Below are positions 8,299-16,057 of a DNA stretch of 53,003 nucleotides, piece after piece. Source of the DNA: Alphaproteobacteria bacterium (GTDB lineage Bacteria; Pseudomonadota; Alphaproteobacteria; Micavibrionales; Micavibrionaceae); the NCBI GenBank assembly GCA_018399685.1, contig JAGYOK010000011.1:1-53003 (forward strand), read 5' to 3'. The notes under the pieces were generated by a model. It was not told the DNA's origin. It saw only the letters and a list, made by a program, of their open reading frames with translations, and did no database searches. The position numbers and the translations under genes are program-made. Each line of letters opens with the position of its first letter. Position 1 is the stretch's first letter.

Positions 8299-8844
8299 AT
8301 GAGTGGATGTAGTGATAGTGGTTGCGGATCATGCGGTTGTAGTTGTGGTGATATGTCTGATGAATATCAGGTGTGGGCTGGGCTGGATCGTATTCCCAAT
8401 TTTGAGGTTGTAGGGATATCTTCTGTGATTAATGCCGTTGAGGATATCAACGCTTTGTGGGAAGAGTTTTTTAAGCAAAATGTAGGTTCCAAGATCGATA
8501 TGCGCGAAGATGAGGTAATCTATGCGGTTTACTCGGATTATGAGGGCGACCACACAAAGCCTTTCCGCCTGACCATTGGCTATAAAATATTTGAAGATAT
8601 GAACAAGGAAGTGCCGGAAGGGCTGCACAGCGTGGAAGTTCAGGAAGGCGATTACGGTCTGGTGAGTACTCGCGGCAAGCAGCCCGATGCTTTGGTGGAG
8701 GCGTGGAGTTCCATATGGCAAAGCGATCTGGAGCGCAGCTATAAGACTGATTTTGAAGTATATAGCCCGGAGGCATTTAAAGATGGACTGCATGAAGCGA
8801 TGATTGCTGTCGGGGTTGATATTATTGGACTTGAAGAAGAATAA
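8299..8844 (+). CDS. GyrI-like/effector-binding domain protein with Cys-rich N terminus
   Basis: A 181-residue protein. Residues ~25-178 match the GyrI-like small-molecule-binding (AraC_E_bind) pattern: IPNFEVVGI near the start, AVYSDYEGD, FRLTIGYKI, VEVQEGDYGLVSTRG and a closing DFEVY. The first 18 residues are Cys/Gly/Ser-rich with five cysteines (C4, C9, C12, C14, C16), suggesting metal or redox chemistry. An AGGAGA box at 8287-8292 supports the ATG at 8299. It occupies the place of trpB between trpF and the trpA remnant. It has no DNA-binding domain, so I would call it a stand-alone ligand binder; the ligand is unknown. Confidence 0.75.
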   Translation: MSGCSDSGCGSCGCSCGDMSDEYQVWAGLDRIPNFEVVGISSVINAVEDINALWEEFFKQNVGSKIDMREDEVIYAVYSDYEGDHTKPFRLTIGYKIFEDMNKEVPEGLHSVEVQEGDYGLVSTRGKQPDALVEAWSSIWQSDLERSYKTDFEVYSPEAFKDGLHEAMIAVGVDIIGLEEE

Positions 8845-8855
8845 CCGGTTATTAA

Positions 8856-9089
8856 ATGAGCAGAGTTGAACAAAGATTTTAGATGATTAAGGCGGTGAGC
8901 GATCTGCCGGTTGCGATCGGCTTCGGAATAAAAACGCCGGAAGATGCCGGAATAATGGGAAAAATCGGAGATGGTGTCGTTGTTGGCTCGGCGATAGTTG
9001 ATAAGATCAAAGATATCGGTAATAATGGCGAGAATAAACGAGATGTGGTGGAGTTGGTCCGGTCTTTATCTAAGGCGCTAAAGGGCTGA
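8856..9089 (+). pseudogene. trpA: Tryptophan synthase alpha chain remnant, internally deleted
   Basis: One reading frame holds both ends of TrpA. ATG at 8856 encodes MSRVEQRF, matching usual alphaproteobacterial TrpA starts; then TAG at 8880-8882; then from 8883 an open stretch of 68 codons with [17 protein letters not shown] and [14 protein letters not shown], the C-terminal phosphate-binding part of TrpA. About 190-200 internal codons are missing compared with a normal 265-280-residue protein. The catalytic Glu and Asp of the family lie in the deleted part, so no activity is expected. The 68-codon fragment could be translated from its own ATG, but no ribosome-binding site supports that. Confidence 0.9.
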
Positions 9090-9124
9090 TTTTCTTGATT
9101 AATTAAGTGTGGGTCTTCCTTATG

Positions 9125-9154
9125 TTGACTTTCTGCACGTATTTTGTGTAGTCT
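9125..9154 (+). promoter_or_regulatory. Candidate sigma-70 promoter for accD
   Basis: TTGACT (9125-9130), 18-base spacer, TAGTCT (9149-9154). It follows the trpA remnant, so it would let accD-folC be transcribed independently of the decayed trp cluster. A short CCCTTTT/AAAAGGG hairpin lies just downstream at 9155-9173. Motif match only. Confidence 0.35.
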
Positions 9155-9209
9155 CCCTTTTCTTTTAAAAGGGATTATTGGAATAACAAGGTAACAGGGT
9201 GTGTAATAT

Positions 9210-10379
9210 ATGAATTGGCTATCAAATCTGATTCCGCCGCGTATTCGTTCATTTGTCAGTGAACAAAAAGAAGTGCCGGATAATCTGTGGCAGAAATGTC
9301 CGGGCTGTGAGGCCATGTTGTTCCATCGTGATCTGGCGGAAAGCCATAACGTTTGTTACCATTGCGGCCACCATTTGCGTTTGGGCGTGAAAGAGCGGCT
9401 GGGGCTTATGTTTGATGAAGGCAAGTATGAAGAAATGCCATTGCCGCAAGTGGCGTATGACCCTTTGAAATTCAAAGATCGCAAGCCTTATGTCACCCGT
9501 ATTAAAGAAGCTCAGAGTAAATCCGGCCTAAAAGAGGCGATAACGGTTGTTTCGGGCACTATGGGCGGTTTGCCTGTTGTGGTGGCGGTGTTTAATTTTA
9601 ATTATATGGGTGGCTCTATGGGGGCAGCAGTTGGCGAATCGATTGTTTGCGCCGCGGAGATGGCTATTGAAAAGAAAGCCGCTTTCATCACTATTCCGGC
9701 CTCAGGCGGCGCGCGGATGCAAGAGGGAATGCTATCCCTTATTCAGATGCCGCGCACGATTGCGGCTGTTGAGATGGTTAAGGAGGCGATGCTGCCTTAT
9801 ATCGTGATATTGACTGACCCGACTACCGGAGGTGTGAGCGCTTCTTTTGCTATGGTTGGTGATATTCATATCGCTGAACCCGGCGCTATGATTGGCTTTG
9901 CCGGGCGGCGTGTGATCGAGGAAACGGTGCGAGAGACGCTGCCGGAAGACTTTCAGACAGCAGAATACCTGCTTGAGCACGGAATGGTCGATATGGTTGT
10001 TCCTCGCAGTGATATCAAGAAAACGCTGGTTAAGCTAATCAGCATTCTGACCGGGCAAAAAGCGACTTATGAGCCGGATCCTGAGGATACCAAGCGCAAA
10101 GATATTGAAAGCACAGCTTATGATAAAAAGGCCGGGAGCAAGGCTGGAAGAAAAAAATACAAAAAAAGCCGTAAAAAAGGCAAACGATCAGCGGTAGCGA
10201 CAAGCACTGAAGCGGAATTAAAGGCAAAAGCCGCTGTGAAGCCCAAATACACGAAGGCATCCTCGCAGGCGCGCGCTGCTCAATCCAAGGCAAAAGAGGA
10301 TATCACCAGAAAAGATGCGCAAAGCGTCAAGGGTGAGGTTATGCAAAGCTCTAAAAAAGCCGCATCCTCCAGTCGTTAA
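9210..10379 (+). CDS. accD: Acetyl-CoA carboxylase carboxyltransferase beta subunit, with long basic tail
   Basis: A 389-residue subunit that, with AccA, transfers carboxyl from biotin to acetyl-CoA in the first step of fatty-acid synthesis. The N-terminal zinc ribbon uses Cys30, Cys33, Cys49 and Cys52. The crotonase-like core shows SGTMGGLPVVVAVFNF, PASGGARMQEG and DPTTGGVSASFAM. The catalytic core ends around residue 295; the remaining ~95 residues are a Lys/Arg/Ala/Ser-rich, low-complexity tail (for example KKYKKSRKKGKR), longer than the common ~300-residue AccD. It is followed by folC after 18 bases, the conserved accD-folC pair. Confidence 0.96.
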   Translation: MNWLSNLIPPRIRSFVSEQKEVPDNLWQKCPGCEAMLFHRDLAESHNVCYHCGHHLRLGVKERLGLMFDEGKYEEMPLPQVAYDPLKFKDRKPYVTRIKEAQSKSGLKEAITVVSGTMGGLPVVVAVFNFNYMGGSMGAAVGESIVCAAEMAIEKKAAFITIPASGGARMQEGMLSLIQMPRTIAAVEMVKEAMLPYIVILTDPTTGGVSASFAMVGDIHIAEPGAMIGFAGRRVIEETVRETLPEDFQTAEYLLEHGMVDMVVPRSDIKKTLVKLISILTGQKATYEPDPEDTKRKDIESTAYDKKAGSKAGRKKYKKSRKKGKRSAVATSTEAELKAKAAVKPKYTKASSQARAAQSKAKEDITRKDAQSVKGEVMQSSKKAASSSR

Positions 10380-10397
10380 AGTCAGTCAGGGTCAGAT

Positions 10398-11759
10398 ATG
10401 CACAAAGCTGATCTTTATCACTCAAATCCGGCTTTGCAGGAAAAGCTGGAAAAGATATTTCTGCTCAGGCGTACGAAGAGTGCTGTAAACTGGGATCAGG
10501 AAAATTTTCTGGATTTGTTGCAGCATTTCGGCAATCCGCATAAGCGCCTCCCTCCTGTGATACATGTAGCCGGAACCAACGGAAAAGGCTCGATTGTTGC
10601 GATGCTGCGTGCTATTTGCGAGGCGGCAGGGATGCGCGTTCACGCCTATACCTCCCCGCATCTTATTCATGTGAATGAGCGCATCTTTCTGGCTGGTCGG
10701 CAAATAGATGATGATCGGCTTGAAGCGCTTATTGATGAGGCGATGGATTATATCGGTGACAGGCCGCTCTCATTCTTTGAAGTTATCAGTGCGGTTGCTT
10801 TTAAGGCTTTTTCTGAAACCCCCGCGGATATTTTGTTACTTGAAGCTGGTATGGGCGGAAGGCTGGATTGTACGAACATTATTACTGCCCCTTTGGTAAG
10901 CATCATAAGCCGCGTTTCTATGGATCATATGCAGTTTTTGGGTCAGACGATCGAGGAAATTGCTGCACAAAAAGCAGGAATTATGAAGAAGGGTGTCCCT
11001 TGTATAATAGGCGGGCAAGGCGCCGGAGAGCAGGGAAAAGCGGTTATTGAGGTTATGCAGCAACATGCGCAGCAAACGGGGACTCCTTTAATAATTTACG
11101 GGCAGGATTTTTCTGTTTCAACAAATCAGCAAAATGACAGGCAAATGATATTTAAGGATGGATGTGACGGCGGCGAGCATGTTTACCCTTTGCCGTCGTT
11201 GCTTGGAGAGCACCAGATTCAAAATGCCGGATCTGTGATCGCGGCTTTGCGTCAGGCGAAGGGGCTGGATATTTCCGATGAGGCTATACCCAAGGGATTA
11301 CAGTCCTGCCAGTGGCCGGGGAGGCTGCAGCGCATAAGTGATTTATGGCCGGGCGGGGCGAAAAATCATGAAATATGGCTGGATTGCGGGCATAATGATA
11401 GTGCCGGAGAAGCTCTGGCTGTGCAAATAGAGCGCTGGAATAAGGCTGAGGAGCGGCCGACTTTTCTGGTTGTGGGGATGCTCGGCTCCAAAGATAGTAA
11501 GGGATTTATAGAACCTTTGCAGAGCCATATTTTTGAAACGTATGTTGTGCCAGTTTCAAATGATGCTACTTCGCAGACCATAGAACAGTTCCAAAAGGCT
11601 TTAGGGGACGGCGCACGAATAAAGCAGCAGGAGAGTTTTGTTGTTGCTATTCAGGAGATTATGGACACCGCGAAAATTCCTGTGCGTGTTCTTATTGCAG
11701 GATCGATCTATCTGGCTGGAGAAGTTTTGCAGTTTGTTGCGGCGAGCGAATCGCGCTAG
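10398..11759 (+). CDS. folC: Bifunctional folylpolyglutamate synthase/dihydrofolate synthase
   Basis: A 453-residue Mur-ligase-family enzyme that adds glutamate to dihydropteroate and to folates. The ATP-binding loop is HVAGTNGKGS; next come YTSPHLIHVNERI, LLLEAGMGGRLDCTN and SMDHMQFLG. The C-terminal half holds the WPGRLQ and DCGHN motifs typical of FolC. It is co-directional with accD and 18 bases away. The end is normal, with TAG at 11757-11759. Confidence 0.95.
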   Translation: MHKADLYHSNPALQEKLEKIFLLRRTKSAVNWDQENFLDLLQHFGNPHKRLPPVIHVAGTNGKGSIVAMLRAICEAAGMRVHAYTSPHLIHVNERIFLAGRQIDDDRLEALIDEAMDYIGDRPLSFFEVISAVAFKAFSETPADILLLEAGMGGRLDCTNIITAPLVSIISRVSMDHMQFLGQTIEEIAAQKAGIMKKGVPCIIGGQGAGEQGKAVIEVMQQHAQQTGTPLIIYGQDFSVSTNQQNDRQMIFKDGCDGGEHVYPLPSLLGEHQIQNAGSVIAALRQAKGLDISDEAIPKGLQSCQWPGRLQRISDLWPGGAKNHEIWLDCGHNDSAGEALAVQIERWNKAEERPTFLVVGMLGSKDSKGFIEPLQSHIFETYVVPVSNDATSQTIEQFQKALGDGARIKQQESFVVAIQEIMDTAKIPVRVLIAGSIYLAGEVLQFVAASESR

Positions 11760-11807
11760 ACTATTTATTTAGGCTGTTTATTTAGTGGAACAAAACTTGG
11801 ATAAAAA

Positions 11808-12512
11808 ATGAAGAATAAAATTTTTCTGGTTGATGATGATCGTAACATATTGCTCTCGGTGTCGATGACGCTTGAGGGTGAAGGGTTTGCCGTTGAAACC
11901 TTTAATGACGGAGAAAGCGGCCTGAAGGCAATATTAAAGAAAAAGCCCGATCTGGTTATTCTTGATGTGAAGATGCCGCGTATGGACGGGATTGCGGTTT
12001 TGACCAGATTGCGTGATGAAAGCAATGTTCCTGTGATTTTCCTGACCTCTAAAGATGATGAAGTCGATCAAGTGATTGGGCTGCGCATGGGCGCGGATGA
12101 TTATATCACCAAGCCGTTTTCGCAGCGTTTGTTGCTGGAGCGTATCAAAGCGCTGCTTCGTCGCCGTGATCTGATGAACTCGGAAACTAACGGGCATGGA
12201 GTTCAAACAGACAAGGTACAATATGGTGATCTGGTGCTGGATGATTCCAGACATTTGTGCTCGTGGAAAAATGAGCAGATGAACTTGACAGTGACAGAGT
12301 ATTTAATTGTTAAAGCTCTGGCTTTGCGACCGGGGTATGTGCGCAACCGTGACCAGTTGATCGATATGGCTTATGGCGAGAATATTTATGTTGATGACCG
12401 TACGATTGATTCACACATAAAACGAATTCGCCGCAAATTTAAGAGGGTTGATACAAATTTTGACAAGATTGAAACTCTTTATGGCGTGGGATATCGCTAT
12501 AAAGAGGATTAG
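11808..12512 (+). CDS. chvI: OmpR-family response regulator, ChvI-like
   Basis: A 234-residue regulator. The receiver domain (residues 1-118) has the acidic pair Asp10/Asp11, phospho-acceptor Asp53 in LVILDVKMP, Thr80 and Lys102 in ITKPF. The C-terminal winged helix (residues ~135-232) shows [30 protein letters not shown] and a closing YGVGYRY. Its neighbour is a ChvG-like sensor, and rapZ and ahcY follow, matching the conserved alphaproteobacterial chvIG neighbourhood. ChvI proteins control envelope and acid-stress genes; targets here are unknown. Confidence 0.92.
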   Translation: MKNKIFLVDDDRNILLSVSMTLEGEGFAVETFNDGESGLKAILKKKPDLVILDVKMPRMDGIAVLTRLRDESNVPVIFLTSKDDEVDQVIGLRMGADDYITKPFSQRLLLERIKALLRRRDLMNSETNGHGVQTDKVQYGDLVLDDSRHLCSWKNEQMNLTVTEYLIVKALALRPGYVRNRDQLIDMAYGENIYVDDRTIDSHIKRIRRKFKRVDTNFDKIETLYGVGYRYKED

Positions 12513-12570
12513 ATTTTTGTACTAAATCTGCTACTCTTTGCTCAAATACATTAAAATGGAAGTTGTGGCG

Positions 12571-14298
12571 ATGAGCTTAACGACAAATCGATGGTTCAGG
12601 GCAGAGCGCCACCGAGGCGAGATAGATCGACTATTTGACCTGTATTGGGGAGGTAAAGAACGCCGCATAACGGCTCTGACTTTAAAGATCATGGGCGTTA
12701 ACCTCATGGCTGTTATCGCCCTTATCTTTGGTGTGGTTTATTTAAGCCAGTATCATACGAGGCTCGTTGAGGCCAAGCTGGAGCATTTCGAAACCGAAAT
12801 TATGATTGTTGCGGCTGCCCTTTCTGACGGAGCGCTGGAAGAGGGCGAGGGAGAGCTACAAAAGTCACGGCTTTTTCCTGAAGTAGCAGCGCGAATTTCC
12901 GGACGTTTGGGGGCTACGCTTGGTAAACGAATTCTGGTTTTTGACAAATTCGGCAAGATGATTGTGGATTCAGAAAAGTATATTCGTAGTCGTGATATTA
13001 AACCTGTTTTTGTGGTGATGAAGGAAAAGCCGTCTCGTCTGGAGAGTATTGAACTACTCAAGGATATGGCGGCATGGATCGTTTCTTTGTTCCCAAAACA
13101 TAATATGTTGCCGTTATTTCACGGCATTGAATCAGAAAATGCTTCGGATTACTATGACGCTTTCGATGCCCTTGGCAGAAACCTTAGTATGTCAGCCTGG
13201 AGATCTTCCGAAGATGAGAAACGTTTGGTCTTAACAGCAGCGATGCCTATTTTGGGGCTTTCCGGCGTCGAGGGTGTTGTTATGATGGTTAACGATGATA
13301 ATAATATTCGTGAATCTATAGGCGATGCATGGTTTGATATTGTTAAGATCTTTTTTGTTACGCTGTTTATTACAATTTTGCTTTCCATTTATCTATCCGG
13401 TGTGATTGCGCGTCCATTGCGTAAGCTCGCGAGCGCGGCAGAAAACGTACGCAAAGGAAAAATGAAGTACACAGAGATCCCTGATATGGGGGATCGGAAC
13501 GATGAAATAGGGGAGCTGTCCCTTGTTTTGCGCGATATGACCCATGCTTTGTGGGAACGGATGGACACTATTGAAGCTTTTGCCGCTGACGTTGCCCATG
13601 AAATTAAAAACCCGCTGACATCGCTGAAAAGTGCGGTGGAAACGGCTATAGTCGTAAAAAACAAGAAAAACCTTAACAAGCTTCTAGAGATTATCAAAGA
13701 AGATACCGAGCGTCTGGATCGCCTGATTACGGACATATCCCATGCCTCACGGCTGGATGCCGAGCTTTCGCGTGAGCGCTTCGATGAGGTTGATTTGAAA
13801 AAACTATTACACAATCTTGTTGATGCGTACAAAAGCCCGCTGGATCGGAATTATGGGGCTAATGTCTCTAATGATGAGGCGGTAAAGGATGGTGTACGTA
13901 TTAAGCTATCTGCGCCTGAGAACTCTGATGTTTTCGTGCGGGGCAGCGAAGGGCGACTTATTCAGGTGTTCCAGAACATCGTTGCCAATGCTTTGTCTTT
14001 CTCACCTAAAGGGGGAGCTGTACGTATTTTACTTAAAATAAATGATAATAAACGCGTTACGGTTGCTATTGAAGACGAGGGGCCTGGTATCCCCGATAAC
14101 CAGTTCAAAAATGTATTCGAGCGCTTTTACTCCGAACGACCGGAACATGAGAAGTACGGCCAGCATTCCGGTCTTGGTCTGTCTATTTGCAAGCAAATAG
14201 TTACGGCACATAACGGCGTTATTTTTGCTGAAAACCGGAGGGATAGTAGCGGAGAAACATCCGGCGCGCGTTTTGTGGTGATCCTTAACAGTGTTTAG
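12571..14298 (+). CDS. chvG: Membrane sensor histidine kinase, ChvG-like
   Basis: A 575-residue kinase. Membrane segments at ~36-58 and ~258-280 enclose a ~200-residue periplasmic sensor region, then HAMP (from RPLRKLASAAENVRKG), a HisKA domain with phospho-acceptor His343 in VAHEIKNPLTS, and an HATPase domain with NIVANALSFS, DEGPGIP and HSGLGLSI. I chose the ATG at 12571 because GGAAG lies 8 bases upstream; ATG 12556 and a TTG at 12538 are possible in the same frame. It pairs with the ChvI-like regulator. hprK, its usual downstream neighbour, is missing: only 56 bases separate it from rapZ. Confidence 0.92.
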   Translation: MSLTTNRWFRAERHRGEIDRLFDLYWGGKERRITALTLKIMGVNLMAVIALIFGVVYLSQYHTRLVEAKLEHFETEIMIVAAALSDGALEEGEGELQKSRLFPEVAARISGRLGATLGKRILVFDKFGKMIVDSEKYIRSRDIKPVFVVMKEKPSRLESIELLKDMAAWIVSLFPKHNMLPLFHGIESENASDYYDAFDALGRNLSMSAWRSSEDEKRLVLTAAMPILGLSGVEGVVMMVNDDNNIRESIGDAWFDIVKIFFVTLFITILLSIYLSGVIARPLRKLASAAENVRKGKMKYTEIPDMGDRNDEIGELSLVLRDMTHALWERMDTIEAFAADVAHEIKNPLTSLKSAVETAIVVKNKKNLNKLLEIIKEDTERLDRLITDISHASRLDAELSRERFDEVDLKKLLHNLVDAYKSPLDRNYGANVSNDEAVKDGVRIKLSAPENSDVFVRGSEGRLIQVFQNIVANALSFSPKGGAVRILLKINDNKRVTVAIEDEGPGIPDNQFKNVFERFYSERPEHEKYGQHSGLGLSICKQIVTAHNGVIFAENRRDSSGETSGARFVVILNSV

Positions 14299-14354
14299 GA
14301 ACTGAGTTTGGTAACAGCCGTTTTTAAGACTTTAAAATAAAAGATGTACGTCTT

Positions 14355-15251
14355 ATGAGTAATAATAAAAAAGAAGAATTTAAAATTATTGTCGTTACCG
14401 GAATGTCAGGCGCAGGGATATCCTCTGCCTTAAAGGCGCTGGAGGACCGGGGCTATGAAGTGTTTGATAATTTTCCGCTTTCTTTAATCTCGGAGCTGTG
14501 CAGCCAGACAAAAGATATTTCCAAAAGGCATGAAAAATCTTCTAAAACAGGATTGGCAATCGGTGTTGATACACGTACACGCGGGTTTAGCGCGGGGCGT
14601 GTTCTGGATACCCTTAAAGATATCGGGGCAAAGCTGGTATTTATAACTTGCGATGATTCGGTTCTTTATAAACGCTTTACCGAAACCCGCCGCCGCCACC
14701 CGCTGGCAGCCGAACGTACAGTCTCTTATGGTATTGAAAAAGAAAAGAAAATACTTAGCAAGCTTAAAGATAATGCAGACATCGTGATTGATACTTCCGA
14801 TAAATCCATCCATGATTTGCGTCACATGCTTGAGAGCTTTTTTTCCTTTAAATCCGATGGGGCTCTAAGTATTTCTTTGGTTTCGTTTGGTTTTCGTAAC
14901 GGTGTACCGCGAGACGCAGATATAGTTATGGATGTACGTTTCTTGAGGAATCCTCATTGGGATCCGGCATTAAAGCTCCTGACAGGTCTTGAAGATGAGG
15001 TTGGGGAGTACATTCGTGAAGACGAAGATTTCGAGCCGTTTATAGAGAATTTTAAAACACTTTTAAAGCCGCTTTTTCCTCGTTATCGCGCCGAAGGGAA
15101 GAGCTACCTCACCATCGCTGTGGGGTGTACGGGCGGTAAGCACCGCTCTGTTTTTGTCGTTGATACTTTGTGTAAATGGATGGAAGATCAAGGCGTACGT
15201 GCTTTTGCCGATCACCGCGATATGCCGCGCTCCTCGCAGTCAAGGGCATAA
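14355..15251 (+). CDS. rapZ: RapZ-family protein with non-canonical Walker A
   Basis: A 298-residue member of the RapZ (YvcJ) family, nucleotide-binding regulators that in enterobacteria control the GlmZ/GlmS amino-sugar pathway. Family motifs are present: FDNFPLSLI, TRRRHPLA, IVIDTSD, SFGFRNGVP, DVRFLRNPHWDP and the RNA-binding-domain signature GCTGGKHRS. The P-loop reads GMSGAGIS (residues 16-23): Ile22 (codon ATA) stands where ATP-binding needs Lys, or Arg in many alphaproteobacteria. Nucleotide binding may be altered. HprK, EIIA and HPr genes, usual neighbours, are absent on both sides. A terminator follows. Confidence 0.93.
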   Translation: MSNNKKEEFKIIVVTGMSGAGISSALKALEDRGYEVFDNFPLSLISELCSQTKDISKRHEKSSKTGLAIGVDTRTRGFSAGRVLDTLKDIGAKLVFITCDDSVLYKRFTETRRRHPLAAERTVSYGIEKEKKILSKLKDNADIVIDTSDKSIHDLRHMLESFFSFKSDGALSISLVSFGFRNGVPRDADIVMDVRFLRNPHWDPALKLLTGLEDEVGEYIREDEDFEPFIENFKTLLKPLFPRYRAEGKSYLTIAVGCTGGKHRSVFVVDTLCKWMEDQGVRAFADHRDMPRSSQSRA

Positions 15252-15271
15252 AAACCCGAAGGCGCAAACAA

Positions 15272-15291
15272 AAGGCGGGAAGACCCGCCTT
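15272..15291. terminator. Hairpin terminator between rapZ and the converging small gene
   Basis: Perfect 8-bp stem AAGGCGGG (15272-15279) with CCCGCCTT (15284-15291), loop AAGA. The T run is short on both strands. It lies between the 3' ends of rapZ and the minus-strand gene at 15320, so it may serve both. Confidence 0.7.
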
Positions 15292-15319
15292 CTTAACAAA
15301 ATTCTTAAATAACAGGCTG

Positions 15320-15484
15320 TTAGTTATGTTCGAAAGCCTGAAAAGCAGCCAATTTGTTGTCCATTGAAGGATTAAAAGTCGCGCTCGCCAATTCAGCGCA
15401 TCTGGATCCCGCATCCTGCATGGACATCACGAAGCTGTCTAAAGGACTTATCGCCTTTTCAAAATCATGCGCCAAATTTGTCAT
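15320..15484 (-). CDS. Small 54-residue hypothetical protein
   Basis: A short minus-strand gene starting MTNLAHDFEKAISPLD and ending AFQAFEHN. An AAAGGG ribosome-binding site lies about 9 bases upstream of its ATG at 15484, inside the end of the preceding gene, which it overlaps by 20 bases. The protein is soluble, helix-prone and Met/Ala-rich, without a signal peptide. It resembles small secretion-system or chaperone-type proteins only in size; I do not recognise a family. With its partner it lies where EIIA (manX) and HPr (ptsH) genes are often found in alphaproteobacteria. Confidence 0.5.
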   Translation of the reverse strand: MTNLAHDFEKAISPLDSFVMSMQDAGSRCAELASATFNPSMDNKLAAFQAFEHN

Positions 15485-15935
15485 ATAAAACACCCTTTCT
15501 TATTGTAAATATTGCATTATCCTTGGAGACACCGGAGCCGTCGTAATCTTTAAAGATTATCTTTGTCTGGTCGCTAGCCTGTGCCTCAGGTACAATAGTA
15601 TATAAAACCCTTGTTTTTGTCAAATTTGTCAGATCAATTAAATCCTCTTTTTTATTGAGGATATTAATCAGGTTGTGAACCTTCTTTTCTGTGATATTCC
15701 GCGGTTCTTTGGTGTTAACCAGCACGTAGTCTCCGACGAGTTTATACTCACCTTTTTTATAGTCATATTCAAAGATCTGGTAATCACGCTCCACCATTGG
15801 ATTGGCTTTGGAAACAAAGCGCGTGCGCTCACCCGTGCGAATAGCTTTTTGAAGAGCATCCCCGTTTGTAATGTGGTCGCTCCCCTTGCTTTTTTTGCGC
15901 GTATCTTTGCTAATATCGTTAAAATTAATTTCCAT
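15465..15935 (-). CDS. Hypothetical 156-residue protein
   Basis: Not recognised. The protein is charged, with KDTRKKSKGSDHITNGD near the start, several predicted strands (YQIFEYDYKKGEYKLVGDY) and a Lys-rich helix in the middle. No signal peptide or membrane segment is seen. It is transcribed divergently from ahcY, with 122 bases between them, and overlaps the 54-residue gene downstream, so the two probably form an operon. The ribosome-binding site is unclear. Codon use is AT-rich compared with rapZ and ahcY. Confidence 0.65.
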   Translation of the reverse strand: MEINFNDISKDTRKKSKGSDHITNGDALQKAIRTGERTRFVSKANPMVERDYQIFEYDYKKGEYKLVGDYVLVNTKEPRNITEKKVHNLINILNKKEDLIDLTNLTKTRVLYTIVPEAQASDQTKIIFKDYDGSGVSKDNAIFTIRKGVLYDKFGA

Positions 15936-15977
15936 TTGTACACATTAGCATTGGTTTTTAGAAAAAAAAATGTTTTA

Positions 15978-16005
15978 TAGACTTCACAGTCTGACAATAG
16001 ATAAT
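15978..16005 (+). promoter_or_regulatory. Candidate ahcY promoter
   Basis: TAGACT (15978-15983), 16-base spacer, GATAAT (16000-16005), 52 bases before the ahcY ATG. The -35 region overlaps a 5-bp inverted repeat, AGACT-TCAC-AGTCT (15979-15992). Motif match only. Confidence 0.3.
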
Positions 16006-16057
16006 ACTTTCCGGGCTGCAAAGCAAATTAACAATACTTGAATTTAAGGAGAAATAC

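Noticed and set aside
15109-15414. 101-codon minus-strand frame overlapping the 3' end of rapZ
   Set aside because: It lies mostly antisense to conserved RapZ codons and spans the terminator; the 54-codon frame at 15320-15484 has the ribosome-binding site and better composition.
15936-16057. SAM- or SAH-type riboswitch before ahcY
   Set aside because: The 122-base gap shows no conserved pairing or consensus of these riboswitches that I can recognise; only a short inverted repeat.
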